Below are positions 34,206 to 42,115 of a stretch of DNA of 64,000 nucleotides, piece after piece. The notes beneath the pieces were generated by a model. The model had not been told where the DNA came from. It searched no databases and worked only from the letters and a program-made list of their open reading frames with translations. The position numbers were made by a program, and so were the translations under genes. Source of the stretch: Tsukamurella sp040611135 (GTDB taxonomy: Bacteria; Actinomycetota; Actinomycetes; Mycobacteriales; Mycobacteriaceae); NCBI RefSeq assembly GCF_040611135.1, contig NZ_JBEXNL010000004.1:1-64000 (forward strand), in the 5' to 3' direction. Position 1 is the first letter of the stretch. Each line of letters begins with the position of its first letter.

Positions 34206-34215
34206 GGCACTGACT

Positions 34216-34225
34216 GTAACCAATA
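34216..34225 (-). promoter_or_regulatory. TATTGGTTAC box before accD5
   Basis: On the minus strand TATTGGTTAC ends 11 nt before the accD5 ATG. The same 10-mer occurs at 47343-47352 upstream of fadE25 and nowhere else that I noticed in the window. It may be a binding site common to two branched acyl-CoA genes. Confidence 0.35.
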
Positions 34226-34278
34226 GAGTCGGGGAATAAGCGCACTGCCCGTCGGTGTGGGAGGGATGGAGGACACGG

Positions 34279-35097
34279 ATGACCGAGACCGCAGGTCTCC
34301 CCGATCGAGCGGCGATCGCCGCGGCCGTACGGGGCACGCGCTGGCACGACGTGTCGGTGCTGCCCACCACGGGATCCACCAACGCCGACCTCGCCGACGG
34401 CGTGCGCGCCGGCGACGAGGCCGGCCGCGTCCTCATCGCCGACGTCCAGACCGCCGGGCGGGGCCGGCACCAGCGCTCCTGGTCGGCGCCGTCCGGCACG
34501 CAGCTGTCCATCTCGGTGACGGTGGCCGTGCCCGCCGCCGCAGCGCCGCGCGCCGGCTGGCTGTCGCTGGTCACCGGCGTCGCCGCCGTCCGTGCCGTGC
34601 GGGAGGTGACCGGCCTGACCGCGGGGCTGAAGTGGCCCAACGACGTCCTGCTCGAGGCCGCGGAGGGCAAGCGGGGCGGCAAGACGGCAGGCATCCTGTC
34701 CGAGCTGGCCACCGCGCCGGACGGCCGACTCGTCGCGGTAATCGGAACGGGCCTGAACACCGAGCTCGCCGCCGCGGACGTGCCGGTCCCGACCGCCACG
34801 TCGCTCCGGCTGGCCGGCGCCGACGATCCGGACCGGACGGCGCTCGCCGTCGCCTACCTCCAGCACCTCGACGCCGGTCTGACCGCATGGACCGACGATC
34901 CCGCCGCCGCGCGCGCCGCGTACCTGGACGCGTGCGTCACCGTCGGGCAGCGGGTCCGCGTGGAGCTCCCGGCCGACGAGGTCCTGCACGGCAGCGCGGT
35001 CGACGTGGACCTCGAGGGCCGCATCGTCGTGGCGGACGAGGCGGGCACCCGGCACGTACTGTCCGCGGGCGATGTGACGCACCTGCGACCGGCGTGA
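34279..35097 (+). CDS. birA: Biotin--[acetyl-CoA-carboxylase] ligase
   Basis: A 272-residue class I biotin ligase without the N-terminal repressor domain. It biotinylates the carrier lysine of AccA3. Motifs: STNADLADGVRAGDEAGRVL, then ADVQTAGRGRHQRSWSAPSG (the biotin-AMP loop G-R-G-R), LKWPNDVLL with the catalytic lysine, and IGTGLNTE. The last 50 residues are the SH3-like C-terminal domain. ATG 34279 follows GGAGG with fitting spacing. It is divergent from accD5 and starts a rightward run with the PH-domain membrane protein and the response regulator, overlapping or nearly touching each other. Confidence 0.95.
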   Translation: MTETAGLPDRAAIAAAVRGTRWHDVSVLPTTGSTNADLADGVRAGDEAGRVLIADVQTAGRGRHQRSWSAPSGTQLSISVTVAVPAAAAPRAGWLSLVTGVAAVRAVREVTGLTAGLKWPNDVLLEAAEGKRGGKTAGILSELATAPDGRLVAVIGTGLNTELAAADVPVPTATSLRLAGADDPDRTALAVAYLQHLDAGLTAWTDDPAAARAAYLDACVTVGQRVRVELPADEVLHGSAVDVDLEGRIVVADEAGTRHVLSAGDVTHLRPA

Positions 35098-35099
35098 CG

Positions 35100-35645
35100 A
35101 TGGCGTTCCCCGAGAAGGCGCTCGTCGACGACGAGCGGGTGCTGCTGCACGTGCGCCCCCACGCCAAGCGGATGATCGTGCCCGTCCTTGTCCTGTTCGC
35201 GGCGTGCGCCGCCGCCGGGGTCGCGCTGGGCCTGATCGGCCGGGCCCACCTCGACGGTGCGTGGCCGGACTGGCTGCTCCTGGCGGTCGTCGTGGTGTGG
35301 CTCGGCGTCGTCGGGTGGTGGACGGTGCGCCCGTGGGCCTCCTGGCGCGCGACCCACCTCGTGGTCACCGACCTGCGGATCATGTTCCGCTCCGGCATCG
35401 TGCGGCGCCGCGGCATCGACATCCCGCTGCGCCGCATCAACTCGGTCCAGTACCACCAGCGGCTCGTCGATCGGATGCTGGGCTGCGGGGTGCTCACCGT
35501 CGAGTCCGCGGGTGAGGATCCGCTCGACTTCCCCGACGTGCCCCGGATCGCCGCCACGCACGCGCTCATCGTGGACGCGCTCGACGACGCGGACGACTAC
35601 CGGGGCCGCGACGACGGCCCGGCGGAGTACTCTCGGCGGTCATGA
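35100..35645 (+). CDS. PH-domain (bPH_2) membrane protein
   Basis: A 181-residue protein with two helices (VPVLVLFAACAAAGVALGLI and WLLLAVVVVWLGVVGWWTVR) followed by a bacterial pleckstrin-homology domain: WRATHLVVTDLRIMFRSGIV, RRRGIDIPLRRINSVQYHQR, then LGCGVLTVESAGEDPLDFPD. Homologues follow birA in M. tuberculosis (Rv3278c). The function is not known; the domain usually sits at the inner membrane. It starts three bases after birA and overlaps the response regulator by four, so the three genes form one transcript. Confidence 0.85.
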   Translation: MAFPEKALVDDERVLLHVRPHAKRMIVPVLVLFAACAAAGVALGLIGRAHLDGAWPDWLLLAVVVVWLGVVGWWTVRPWASWRATHLVVTDLRIMFRSGIVRRRGIDIPLRRINSVQYHQRLVDRMLGCGVLTVESAGEDPLDFPDVPRIAATHALIVDALDDADDYRGRDDGPAEYSRRS

Positions 35646-36328
35646 CCACGCGGGTGCTCCTGGCCGAGGACGACGAGGCGATCGCATCGCCGCTGGCCCG
35701 CGCGCTCTCGCGTGAGGGCTACGAGGTGACCGTCGCCGCCACCGGCACCGATGCGCTGCAGTGTGCGCTCGACGAGGACTACGCCCTGCTGATCCTCGAC
35801 CTGGGTCTACCCGAGCTCGACGGCCTCGAGGTGTGCCGCGAGGTGCGCGCCGCCCGGCCGGAGATCGCTGTGCTCATGCTCACCGCGCGCACCGACGAGA
35901 TGGACTTCGTCGTCGGCCTCGACGCCGGTGCCGACGACTACGTGGGCAAGCCCTTCCGCATGTTCGAGCTCATGGCCCGCACCCGCGCGCTGCTGCGGCG
36001 CAGCGCGCCCGCGCAGGACGCGCTCGAGGTCGTGGAAGCGGGCGGCATCCGGCTCGACGCTACCGCGCGGCGGGTCACCGTCGACGGTGCCGACGTCGCC
36101 CTGGCCAACAAGGAGTTCGAGCTGCTGCGCTTCCTGATGGAGCACGCCGGGCGGCTGCTCTCCCGGGAGGAGATCCTCACCGATGTCTGGGGCGATTCCG
36201 ACTTGCGTGGATCGAAGACCCTCGACATGCACATCTCCTGGCTGCGGCGGAAGATCGGCGACGACACCGGGCCGCACCGCCGGATCGTCACGGTCCGGGG
36301 TGTGGGTTTCCGGTTCGACGCGCAGTAG
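35642..36328 (+). CDS. OmpR/PhoB-family response regulator
   Basis: A 228-residue two-component regulator. The receiver domain has the acidic pair in LLAEDDEAI, the phosphoacceptor D53 in LLILDLGLPELDG, T/S in MLTARTDE and the conserved K103 in DDYVGKPF. Residues 130-228 are the winged helix: ALANKEFELLRFLMEHAGRL, SREEILTDVWGDSD and TLDMHISWLRRKIGDD with VRGVGFRF. It overlaps the PH-protein stop (ATGA). Its most likely kinase is encoded 3.8 kb away at 40156-41463 on the other strand, with a butyrolactone-type cluster between. Confidence 0.95.
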   Translation: MTTRVLLAEDDEAIASPLARALSREGYEVTVAATGTDALQCALDEDYALLILDLGLPELDGLEVCREVRAARPEIAVLMLTARTDEMDFVVGLDAGADDYVGKPFRMFELMARTRALLRRSAPAQDALEVVEAGGIRLDATARRVTVDGADVALANKEFELLRFLMEHAGRLLSREEILTDVWGDSDLRGSKTLDMHISWLRRKIGDDTGPHRRIVTVRGVGFRFDAQ

Positions 36329-36753
36329 CGCACCCCCGAGTGCTCGGGTCCGAGCGATCCTCGGGAGTCACGACAACGGCGATGTGCCACGGAGCCGTCG
36401 CAGTGCCGGCGCTCGGTGTTCCGCCGCGCGTCCGGCGCATGCGCGTTCGTCGGTGAACTGATATTGCGGGCTGGTCGAACAATTCACACGGGACGCATTC
36501 GCACAATGCATTGTGTCCATTCCTCCGGTGTGTCGCCGGATCTTCTGCGGCGGCCCGTATCAACAGGCCTTCCTCGTCGGTGCTGAACCCTTCTTCGTCG
36601 TTTCGGTCCGCATTCTTCATCGAATCGCGGCCGTGACGAACACTGAGGGGCTACCCTTGCAATAGGTATGAGATTTAACGTACCTTCTCCACGTCTTGAA
36701 GCTGATGCGGGCTGAGGCTCGTAACTCGGCAGAACTCACCCGGAGGGGAATCC
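36329..36753. promoter_or_regulatory. Promoter region of the afsA-like cluster with ARE-like inverted repeat
   Basis: A 425-bp gap with a marked fall in G+C towards its right end. At 36664-36685, AGGTA and TACCT form a 22-bp element with a 12-bp A+T-rich middle, placed 69 bp before the afsA-like ATG; its size recalls the autoregulatory elements bound by butyrolactone receptors, though the arms are only 5 bp. TTGCAA at 36658 may belong to a promoter. A leftward frame (36620-36288) with a CECVPC cluster is possible but unsupported. Confidence 0.4.
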
Positions 36754-37752
36754 GTGACCGCAACCGTTCGACCGCTGTCGTACGACCGAAACATCCCGCG
36801 GGACATCGTCCATCGAGAGTCGATTGCGGAGGTGTTTCTCACCGATGCAATGGCGAGCCCGAACGGTGCCGTGTTCGCGGCGCAGTTGCCGCGGAATCAT
36901 TCGTACTTCAGCGATCATCGTGGTACGGCCGCGACGTACGACCCGCTTCTCCTGATCGAGGTGTTCCGGCAGGTGGCGATCTACTACGCGCACACGTTCG
37001 TCGGTGTGGAGCGGGCGCAGAAATTCGTCTTCGGATCCGCTGATTTCGAGATCCTCGACCGGGACACGTTCCGGATCGGCGCGTGTCCCGGGCACTGCAC
37101 CATCGCCGCCGAGGTGGTGGCAGAGAAGCGGCGCGACGGCGCGATCGTCGGGCTCACACTGGAGATGACCGCGCGCATCGAAGGGGCCGTCGCCGCGCGG
37201 GAGACGATGAGCTACCTGTGGATGCCCGCGGCTGTCTGGGCGCGGATCCGGTGCCGCGCCAGGCGCGGCCTCGGACTGCCGGACGCGCACGCGGTTCCCG
37301 ATGCGGCGCCGGTGGCGCGGATGCGACCTGCGGCCGTGGGGCGGCACAACCCACGCAACGCCATCCTGGCGAATCCGACCCTCGACGAGAACGGCGAGAT
37401 CAGCGCACTCACTGTGATCGACACGAACCATCCGTCGCTCTTCGATCACGCACTCGATCACGTTCCGGGCATGCTGCAGTTCGAGGCGGCGCGTCAGATC
37501 GCGATGGCTGCTGCGAACTCGTCGCTGGGGCTCGATACGAACAGGATGGTGATGCACCGGCTGGAGATTACTTTCGAGAAGTTCGGCGAGTTCGAGCTCG
37601 ACACGATCGCGCGCGCCGTCGCGGAACCCGATCCCGACGAGGACGGCTCCGTCCTCGCCACCATCCGGATCACGCAGGGTGATGACGCGATCGCGTCCGG
37701 CCGCGTTCACCTTCGGGTGACGCCCGTCGACGTGTGGACGATGGTCCAGTGA
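36754..37752 (+). CDS. AfsA-like gamma-butyrolactone biosynthesis protein (double hotdog)
   Basis: A 332-residue AfsA-family protein. Each half is an AfsA hotdog repeat: the first has VHRESIAEVFLTDAMASPNG and YDPLLLIEVFRQVAIYYAHT; the second has LFDHALDHVPGMLQFEAARQ, the D-H-V-P-G-M-L-x-x-E-A-A-R-Q signature of the family. AfsA condenses a beta-keto acyl chain with dihydroxyacetone phosphate, giving the phosphorylated butenolide precursor of hormone-like butyrolactones. The next gene overlaps by four bases and encodes the phosphatase and oxygenase that such pathways need. No TetR receptor or butenolide reductase is in view. Composition differs slightly from the core genes nearby. Confidence 0.9.
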   Translation: MTATVRPLSYDRNIPRDIVHRESIAEVFLTDAMASPNGAVFAAQLPRNHSYFSDHRGTAATYDPLLLIEVFRQVAIYYAHTFVGVERAQKFVFGSADFEILDRDTFRIGACPGHCTIAAEVVAEKRRDGAIVGLTLEMTARIEGAVAARETMSYLWMPAAVWARIRCRARRGLGLPDAHAVPDAAPVARMRPAAVGRHNPRNAILANPTLDENGEISALTVIDTNHPSLFDHALDHVPGMLQFEAARQIAMAAANSSLGLDTNRMVMHRLEITFEKFGEFELDTIARAVAEPDPDEDGSVLATIRITQGDDAIASGRVHLRVTPVDVWTMVQ

Positions 37753-39734
37753 ACGAACGCAGGCCGTTCGTCTGGTTCGATTTCGGCGGCGTTCTCTCGC
37801 CCCCGCTTCCCGTTCTTTTTCGTAGCTATGCAGATCGCACGGGCATCTCGCCCGACGTTCTCCGGGCGGCCATGGCTGCCGTGGGAGATGACTATTCGAT
37901 GCCTGCGCTCGCGCCCCTGGAACTCGGCATCATCGACGAGCGGTCCTGGGTGCGTGAACTGCACGCCGCGATTTCTCGTGCGCACCCCGATATCGACCTG
38001 TCCCGCAGTGAACTCGATTTCGGGCGGCAATGGTTCGACGGGCACAGCGTCAACGAGCCGGTCCGCCGATTCGCGCTCGAGCTGATCGCGGACGGAATCG
38101 ATGTGGGAGTGCTCAGCAACAACGTCATCGAGTGGGAACCGTACTGGCGGTCGATGATCGGCATCGATGACGTCGTCACGGATCTGATCGACTCGTGCAG
38201 GGTCGGAATGCGGAAGCCCGATCCGGCGATCTTCGAACTCGCCGCGCGGCGCAACGACGTCGATCCCGAGGACTGCATCCTCGTCGACGATCTCGAGGAG
38301 AACTGCGTCTCCGCTCGCCGATCGGGCTGGACCGCGGTGCGCTTCGTCGACGCCGACCAGGCGGTCGGCGACGTCGGAGCGGCGCTGCAGCGCGTTCGAC
38401 ACCACCGTCGCCGGAACGGTCGGCCTGCTCGTCGTTCTGCCCGTCGCGATTCTGCACGTCCGGCGTACGGGCTCCCGAGTCCCGGAGAAGTGCCGATGTC
38501 CACGCCGATCAATCCCGCGCCCGTCCGCTTCGACATCCGGGACATCGCGGGCATCGTCCCGGACGGGATGATCGTGGATCATCCGGCGGCATCACGAGGT
38601 GGACTGCCCCAGGTGGTACTTCCCAGCGGACATGTCGCGGTTCATGCGACCCGCTACGACGACGTGCACCGGGTTCTCACCGACGCCTCGTTCCTCCGCG
38701 GCCCGGCCAACGTCGCGGACGGGCCCAGCTTCCTCCCCACGATCATGCCGGAGGACATGCTGCTCAATCTCGACCATCCTCGTCACGGCCGGCTCAAGCG
38801 GTTCGTCGCCGCGGCGTACAGCGCCAACACCATCGGTGCGCTCGCGCCGGTGGTCCGTGGTCGCGTCGAGTCGGCGGTCGACGACCTGGCGCGGCCGCTC
38901 GACGCATCCGCCGATGTGGATCTCATGGCTGAACTGCTCGACCCGCTGACGATCAGTGTCAACGCCGGATACCTGGGAATTCCTGCGCGCGACATCCCGG
39001 TCTTCCGGCATCTGTCCCGGCGGATGCAGCTCGCGCACGACACCGACGTCCCGGGCCTGCTCGCTGACTTCGGCGAGCTCTACCGCTACATCGAGGACCT
39101 CATCGCCGGTCGGCGCGCCTTGGACGACGGCCTGGTGACGGGACTCCTGGCCGCGCGGGACACCGTCGCGCCGCCGGTCACCGACGCCGAGTACGCGGCG
39201 ATCCTGCTCGGCTCCCTCGTCGGCGGCGACCAGAACGTCCTGTCCGTGCTCGCGAAGGTCGTGTACGTGGCGCTCGCCGAACGTGCGCTGTGGGAGCTCA
39301 TGGTGGATAGTCCGGCGGTGATCCCCGATGTGGTCGAGGAACTGCTCCGTCTTCTCCCGCTCGGGCGGATCTCGACCTTCCCGCGCATCGCGTCCCAGCG
39401 CGTCGTACTGTCCGGCGGGGTTGTCCATGAGGGGGAGGTCGTCTACGCCGACGCGCACGAGGCCAACCGTGATCCCTCGGTGTTCCCCGATCCGTGGCTG
39501 ATCGACACTGCGCGAGTGGGCCGGCGGCATCTCCAATTCGGATACGGCATGCATCACTGCATGGGGTCGGCGTTGGCGAGGACGGTGATCGTCGAGACGG
39601 TCACCGTGCTCACCGCGCGACTGCCGGGCCTGCGACTCGCTGCGCCGCCCGAGGCGATCGCGTGGGACACCGGCGTGCTCGTTCACCGTCCGCTCGGGCT
39701 GCCGGTGCGCGTCACGGACGAGTCCTATGAGTGA
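37749..39734 (+). CDS. HAD phosphatase - cytochrome P450 fusion protein
   Basis: One uninterrupted 661-residue frame. Residues 1-215 are a HAD hydrolase of the EphX/YihX type: nucleophile D11 in VWFDFGGVLSPP, S123 in GVLSNN, K156 in GMRKPDPAIF and the acidic pair D180-D181 in CILVDDLEEN. A basic linker (about 216-249) leads to a P450: ExxR in EELLRLLP, and heme loop FGYGMHHCMG with the thiolate at about C604. The I helix reads LVGGDQNVL, lacking the usual threonine. GTG 37749 overlaps the afsA stop. An internal ATG at 38496 has GGAGAA at good spacing, so a free P450 could also be made. Expected role: dephosphorylating and oxidising the AfsA product. Confidence 0.85.
   Translation: MNERRPFVWFDFGGVLSPPLPVLFRSYADRTGISPDVLRAAMAAVGDDYSMPALAPLELGIIDERSWVRELHAAISRAHPDIDLSRSELDFGRQWFDGHSVNEPVRRFALELIADGIDVGVLSNNVIEWEPYWRSMIGIDDVVTDLIDSCRVGMRKPDPAIFELAARRNDVDPEDCILVDDLEENCVSARRSGWTAVRFVDADQAVGDVGAALQRVRHHRRRNGRPARRSARRDSARPAYGLPSPGEVPMSTPINPAPVRFDIRDIAGIVPDGMIVDHPAASRGGLPQVVLPSGHVAVHATRYDDVHRVLTDASFLRGPANVADGPSFLPTIMPEDMLLNLDHPRHGRLKRFVAAAYSANTIGALAPVVRGRVESAVDDLARPLDASADVDLMAELLDPLTISVNAGYLGIPARDIPVFRHLSRRMQLAHDTDVPGLLADFGELYRYIEDLIAGRRALDDGLVTGLLAARDTVAPPVTDAEYAAILLGSLVGGDQNVLSVLAKVVYVALAERALWELMVDSPAVIPDVVEELLRLLPLGRISTFPRIASQRVVLSGGVVHEGEVVYADAHEANRDPSVFPDPWLIDTARVGRRHLQFGYGMHHCMGSALARTVIVETVTVLTARLPGLRLAAPPEAIAWDTGVLVHRPLGLPVRVTDESYE
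38484..38498 (+). promoter_or_regulatory. Internal ribosome-binding site and ATG in the HAD-P450 frame
   Basis: GGAGAA at about 38484-38489 stands 6 nt before an in-frame ATG (38496-38498), exactly at the border between the HAD linker and the P450 domain (MSTPINPAPVRFDIRDIAG). It may let the ribosome make a separate P450 in addition to, or in place of, the fusion. Confidence 0.5.
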
Positions 39735-39762
39735 GTAACGAACTGGAACTCCGGTAGGTAGC

Positions 39763-40146
39763 ATGAGTGAAGGAGGTTCCAGCCCACTCCGCGAAAGGAC
39801 TCAGGTCGCCATGCCGGATCACGACGGACATCCGGATCTCGACGAGTACGACTTGTCGAAGATCCTCCACGCCCTGTCCGATGCGAACCGGCGCAGCGTC
39901 ATCGTCCAACTCGCGGAGCAGCCGGACGGTACCGAACAGTTCTGCAGCGTCTTCGGCATGCCGTGGGCGCTGTCCACGCGCACCCACCACTTCAAGGTGC
40001 TCCGCACCGCCGGCCTCGTCTGGCAGCGTGATGTGGGGAACGGCCGGATGACGCGGCTGCGCCGTGATGACCTGGAGACGGTCTTCCCCGGCCTGCTCGA
40101 GCAGATCGTCGCCGCGGATCGACGGGGCCGCGCCGCGGGGGAGTAG
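39763..40146 (+). CDS. ArsR-type winged-helix regulator
   Basis: A 127-residue regulator (111 if read from ATG 39811). LSKILHALSDANRRSVIVQL is the typical ArsR first helix (x-A-L-S-D-x-x-R), and ALSTRTHHFKVLRTAGLVWQ the recognition helix with the S-x-H-x-x-x-L-R-x-A-G-L motif; RMTRLRRDDLETVFPGLLEQ forms the wing and dimer helix. There is no cysteine metal site. It lies 28 bp after the HAD-P450 gene, so it probably controls the cluster. GGAACTCC and GGAGGTTCC flank the first ATG as a near-perfect inverted repeat, a candidate autoregulatory operator, which favours the later start. Confidence 0.85.
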   Translation: MSEGGSSPLRERTQVAMPDHDGHPDLDEYDLSKILHALSDANRRSVIVQLAEQPDGTEQFCSVFGMPWALSTRTHHFKVLRTAGLVWQRDVGNGRMTRLRRDDLETVFPGLLEQIVAADRRGRAAGE

Positions 40147-40155
40147 GCGCGGCCG

Positions 40156-41463
40156 TCAGCGCGGTTCGGGTTCCCACGCGCCGGACGGCTCGGGCGGATC
40201 GTCGGGTGCGGAGGCCGGGAGGAAGATCGCGAACGTGGTCGGCCTTCGGCTCTGCAGTTGGAGGCGGCCACCGTCGCCCTCGATGAACGCGCGGGCGAGG
40301 GCGAGGCCGACCCCGGTCCCGTTCCCGGCGGAGTAGCCGCGCCGGAAGATGCGCTGGGCGTCACCGTCGGAGATGCCGGAGCCCTCGTCGGAGACGGTGA
40401 CGAGCACGGTGTGCGCGCCCACGGAGCCGAGCGTGACGCGGACCTCGCCGCGCCCGTGGACCAGCGCGTTGTCGACGAGTACCGCGGCGGCCTCCCGGAC
40501 GCGGGTCGCGGTGGCCCGGGCCGGCAGGGGCGCTCCCCGCCCGGGCACGACGGTGAGCCGCCGGCCCGCCTTCGCGAACGACGGCGCGAGGTCCGCCAGC
40601 AGTGGCGTGAGCTCGGCGCGGATGTCGACCACGCCCTGGGGCATGCGCTCGGTCCGGGCCATCTGGACCATGTCGCTGACCGACGAGGTCAGCCGGTCGA
40701 CCTGGTCGAGGGCGGCGCGGGCCTCGGTGACGACCTCGGGGTCGGTGTGCAGGGTGAGTTCGTCGAGGCGGATGTGGATGGCCGTCAGGCGGCTGCGCAG
40801 CTGGTGCGACACGTCGCCCACGATCTGCCGCTCCCGCTGCAGGCGGTCGGCGATCTCGACGGTGGCGGCGTCGAGGACGTCGAGGACACGGTCGAGCTCC
40901 TCGATGCCGTGCCGGTTGGGGTCGGGCCGGAAGTCGCCGTCGGCGAGGCGCTGGGCGCGGTCCGCGACGTCCTGCACGGGGTCGGCGACCCGGCTGGCGG
41001 TGACCGCGGCGACCACGACGCCCGCGGTGACGGACAGGGCCATCACGATGAGCTCGATCGTCAGGGCGCGGTACTGCTCGCTGCGCACGCTGGAGTAGTC
41101 CTGCTCGAGCCGCAACACGCCGGCCTCGCCGAGCGAGGTGCCCTCGACCATGGGCTTCTCGAGTGGGGTGTCGGCGCCGACGGTGAGCTCGCGGGGCACG
41201 CCGTTGCGGTCGGTGTAGGTGAGCACGAGGCGCCCGCCGGACGGGACCAACAGGCGCAACGCGTCCACGGGGGGCTCGCCGCGATCGCCGGTGCGCTGGT
41301 CCTGGCCCAGGATCTCCGACGATGCCCGCGTCAGGCGGTGCTGCAGGTCGGTGCGGGCGGCGTCGTCGAGCCAGCGCCAGGTGTAGAACATCAGCGGCAG
41401 GCCGAGGAAGAGGCCGGTGACCGCCACGACCGCGATGGTCGAGCGGAGGATGCGGCTCCGCAC
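40156..41463 (-). CDS. Sensor histidine kinase
   Basis: A 435-residue membrane kinase. Two helices (STIAVVAVTGLFLGLPLMFY and ELIVMALSVTAGVVVAAVTA) bracket an external sensor loop of about 105 residues. HAMP follows (VADPVQDVADRAQRLADGDF), then the dimerisation box GDVSHQLRSRLTAI with the phosphorylated H220, in which the usual proline is arginine. The ATPase domain shows VDNALVHGRG (N box), SDEGSGISDGD (G1) and GTGVGLALARAFIE (G2). It converges on the ArsR gene, and its most likely partner is the response regulator at 35642-36328. Confidence 0.93.
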   Translation of the reverse strand: MRSRILRSTIAVVAVTGLFLGLPLMFYTWRWLDDAARTDLQHRLTRASSEILGQDQRTGDRGEPPVDALRLLVPSGGRLVLTYTDRNGVPRELTVGADTPLEKPMVEGTSLGEAGVLRLEQDYSSVRSEQYRALTIELIVMALSVTAGVVVAAVTASRVADPVQDVADRAQRLADGDFRPDPNRHGIEELDRVLDVLDAATVEIADRLQRERQIVGDVSHQLRSRLTAIHIRLDELTLHTDPEVVTEARAALDQVDRLTSSVSDMVQMARTERMPQGVVDIRAELTPLLADLAPSFAKAGRRLTVVPGRGAPLPARATATRVREAAAVLVDNALVHGRGEVRVTLGSVGAHTVLVTVSDEGSGISDGDAQRIFRRGYSAGNGTGVGLALARAFIEGDGGRLQLQSRRPTTFAIFLPASAPDDPPEPSGAWEPEPR

Positions 41464-41473
41464 GCTGCGATTG

Positions 41474-42028
41474 TCAGCGCTCAGCGGCGGGCGCCGAATC
41501 TCCGGCGGAGGGGATCGACTCCTGCGCGGGGGCGTCGCTCATGTCCTCCGGGAAGGCCCAGCGGCGCAGGGCCCAGAACCGGAAGGCCATCTGCAGCAGG
41601 TTACCGACGATGTAGTTGAGCACGAAGTCGACGATGATCAGCGTGGTCTTCGAGTCGACATTGCGCAGGTGGAAGAAGTTGTTCGCGATGAAGATGGGCG
41701 CGGCCATGATGAGCACGCCGATGCCCGAGATGGCGAAGAACAGCAGCGCCTCGTGGTGCTTCTCCCGGCCGCCGCGGTGCTTGAAGCTCCACTCACTGTT
41801 GAGGATGTACGAGAGGATCACGGCGCAGACGCCCGAGAACACCTTCGCGACGGTGGGCTTCTCGCTCATCACCGTGAGCACCAGGCCGTAGAAGATGGCG
41901 AGGTCGAAGACGGCCGTCGTGCTGCCCACGATCGCGAACTTGATCAGCTCGTGGTGCTGCATGACGAGCCCGCGAAGCGGTGCCGGGGTGCGATCCAGAA
42001 TCGCCTCGATGAAAGCCACGTGCGCCAC
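41474..42028 (-). CDS. GtrA-family membrane protein
   Basis: A 184-residue, four-helix GtrA protein. ELIKFAIVGSTTAVFDLAIF is the typical first helix (F-x-x-V-G-x-x-x-x-x-x-D), VFSGVCAVILSYILNSEWSF the second with the N-x-x-W-T/S-F motif, and HEALLFFAISGIGVLIMAAP and LIIVDFVLNYIVGNLLQMAF the others. GtrA proteins move undecaprenyl/decaprenyl-linked sugars or assist polysaccharide glycosylation; in mycobacteria a homologue (Rv3277) is linked to arabinogalactan. It ends 10 bp before the kinase gene. GTG 42028 was chosen; GTG 42019 is possible. Confidence 0.9.
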   Translation of the reverse strand: MAHVAFIEAILDRTPAPLRGLVMQHHELIKFAIVGSTTAVFDLAIFYGLVLTVMSEKPTVAKVFSGVCAVILSYILNSEWSFKHRGGREKHHEALLFFAISGIGVLIMAAPIFIANNFFHLRNVDSKTTLIIVDFVLNYIVGNLLQMAFRFWALRRWAFPEDMSDAPAQESIPSAGDSAPAAER

Positions 42029-42115
42029 TGTAATGGAACCGTGAATAGTACCGCGGGGAGTGTGACGCGGTCGCTGGGGGCTCGGCACGCGGTGGGGCTC
42101 CCGTAATCTGGGTAT

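Noticed and set aside
36288..36620. Leftward frame of 110 residues with a CECVPC motif, overlapping the response regulator end
   Set aside because: The first 60 residues look protein-like but there is no ribosome-binding site and the end is antisense to the regulator gene; too weak to annotate.
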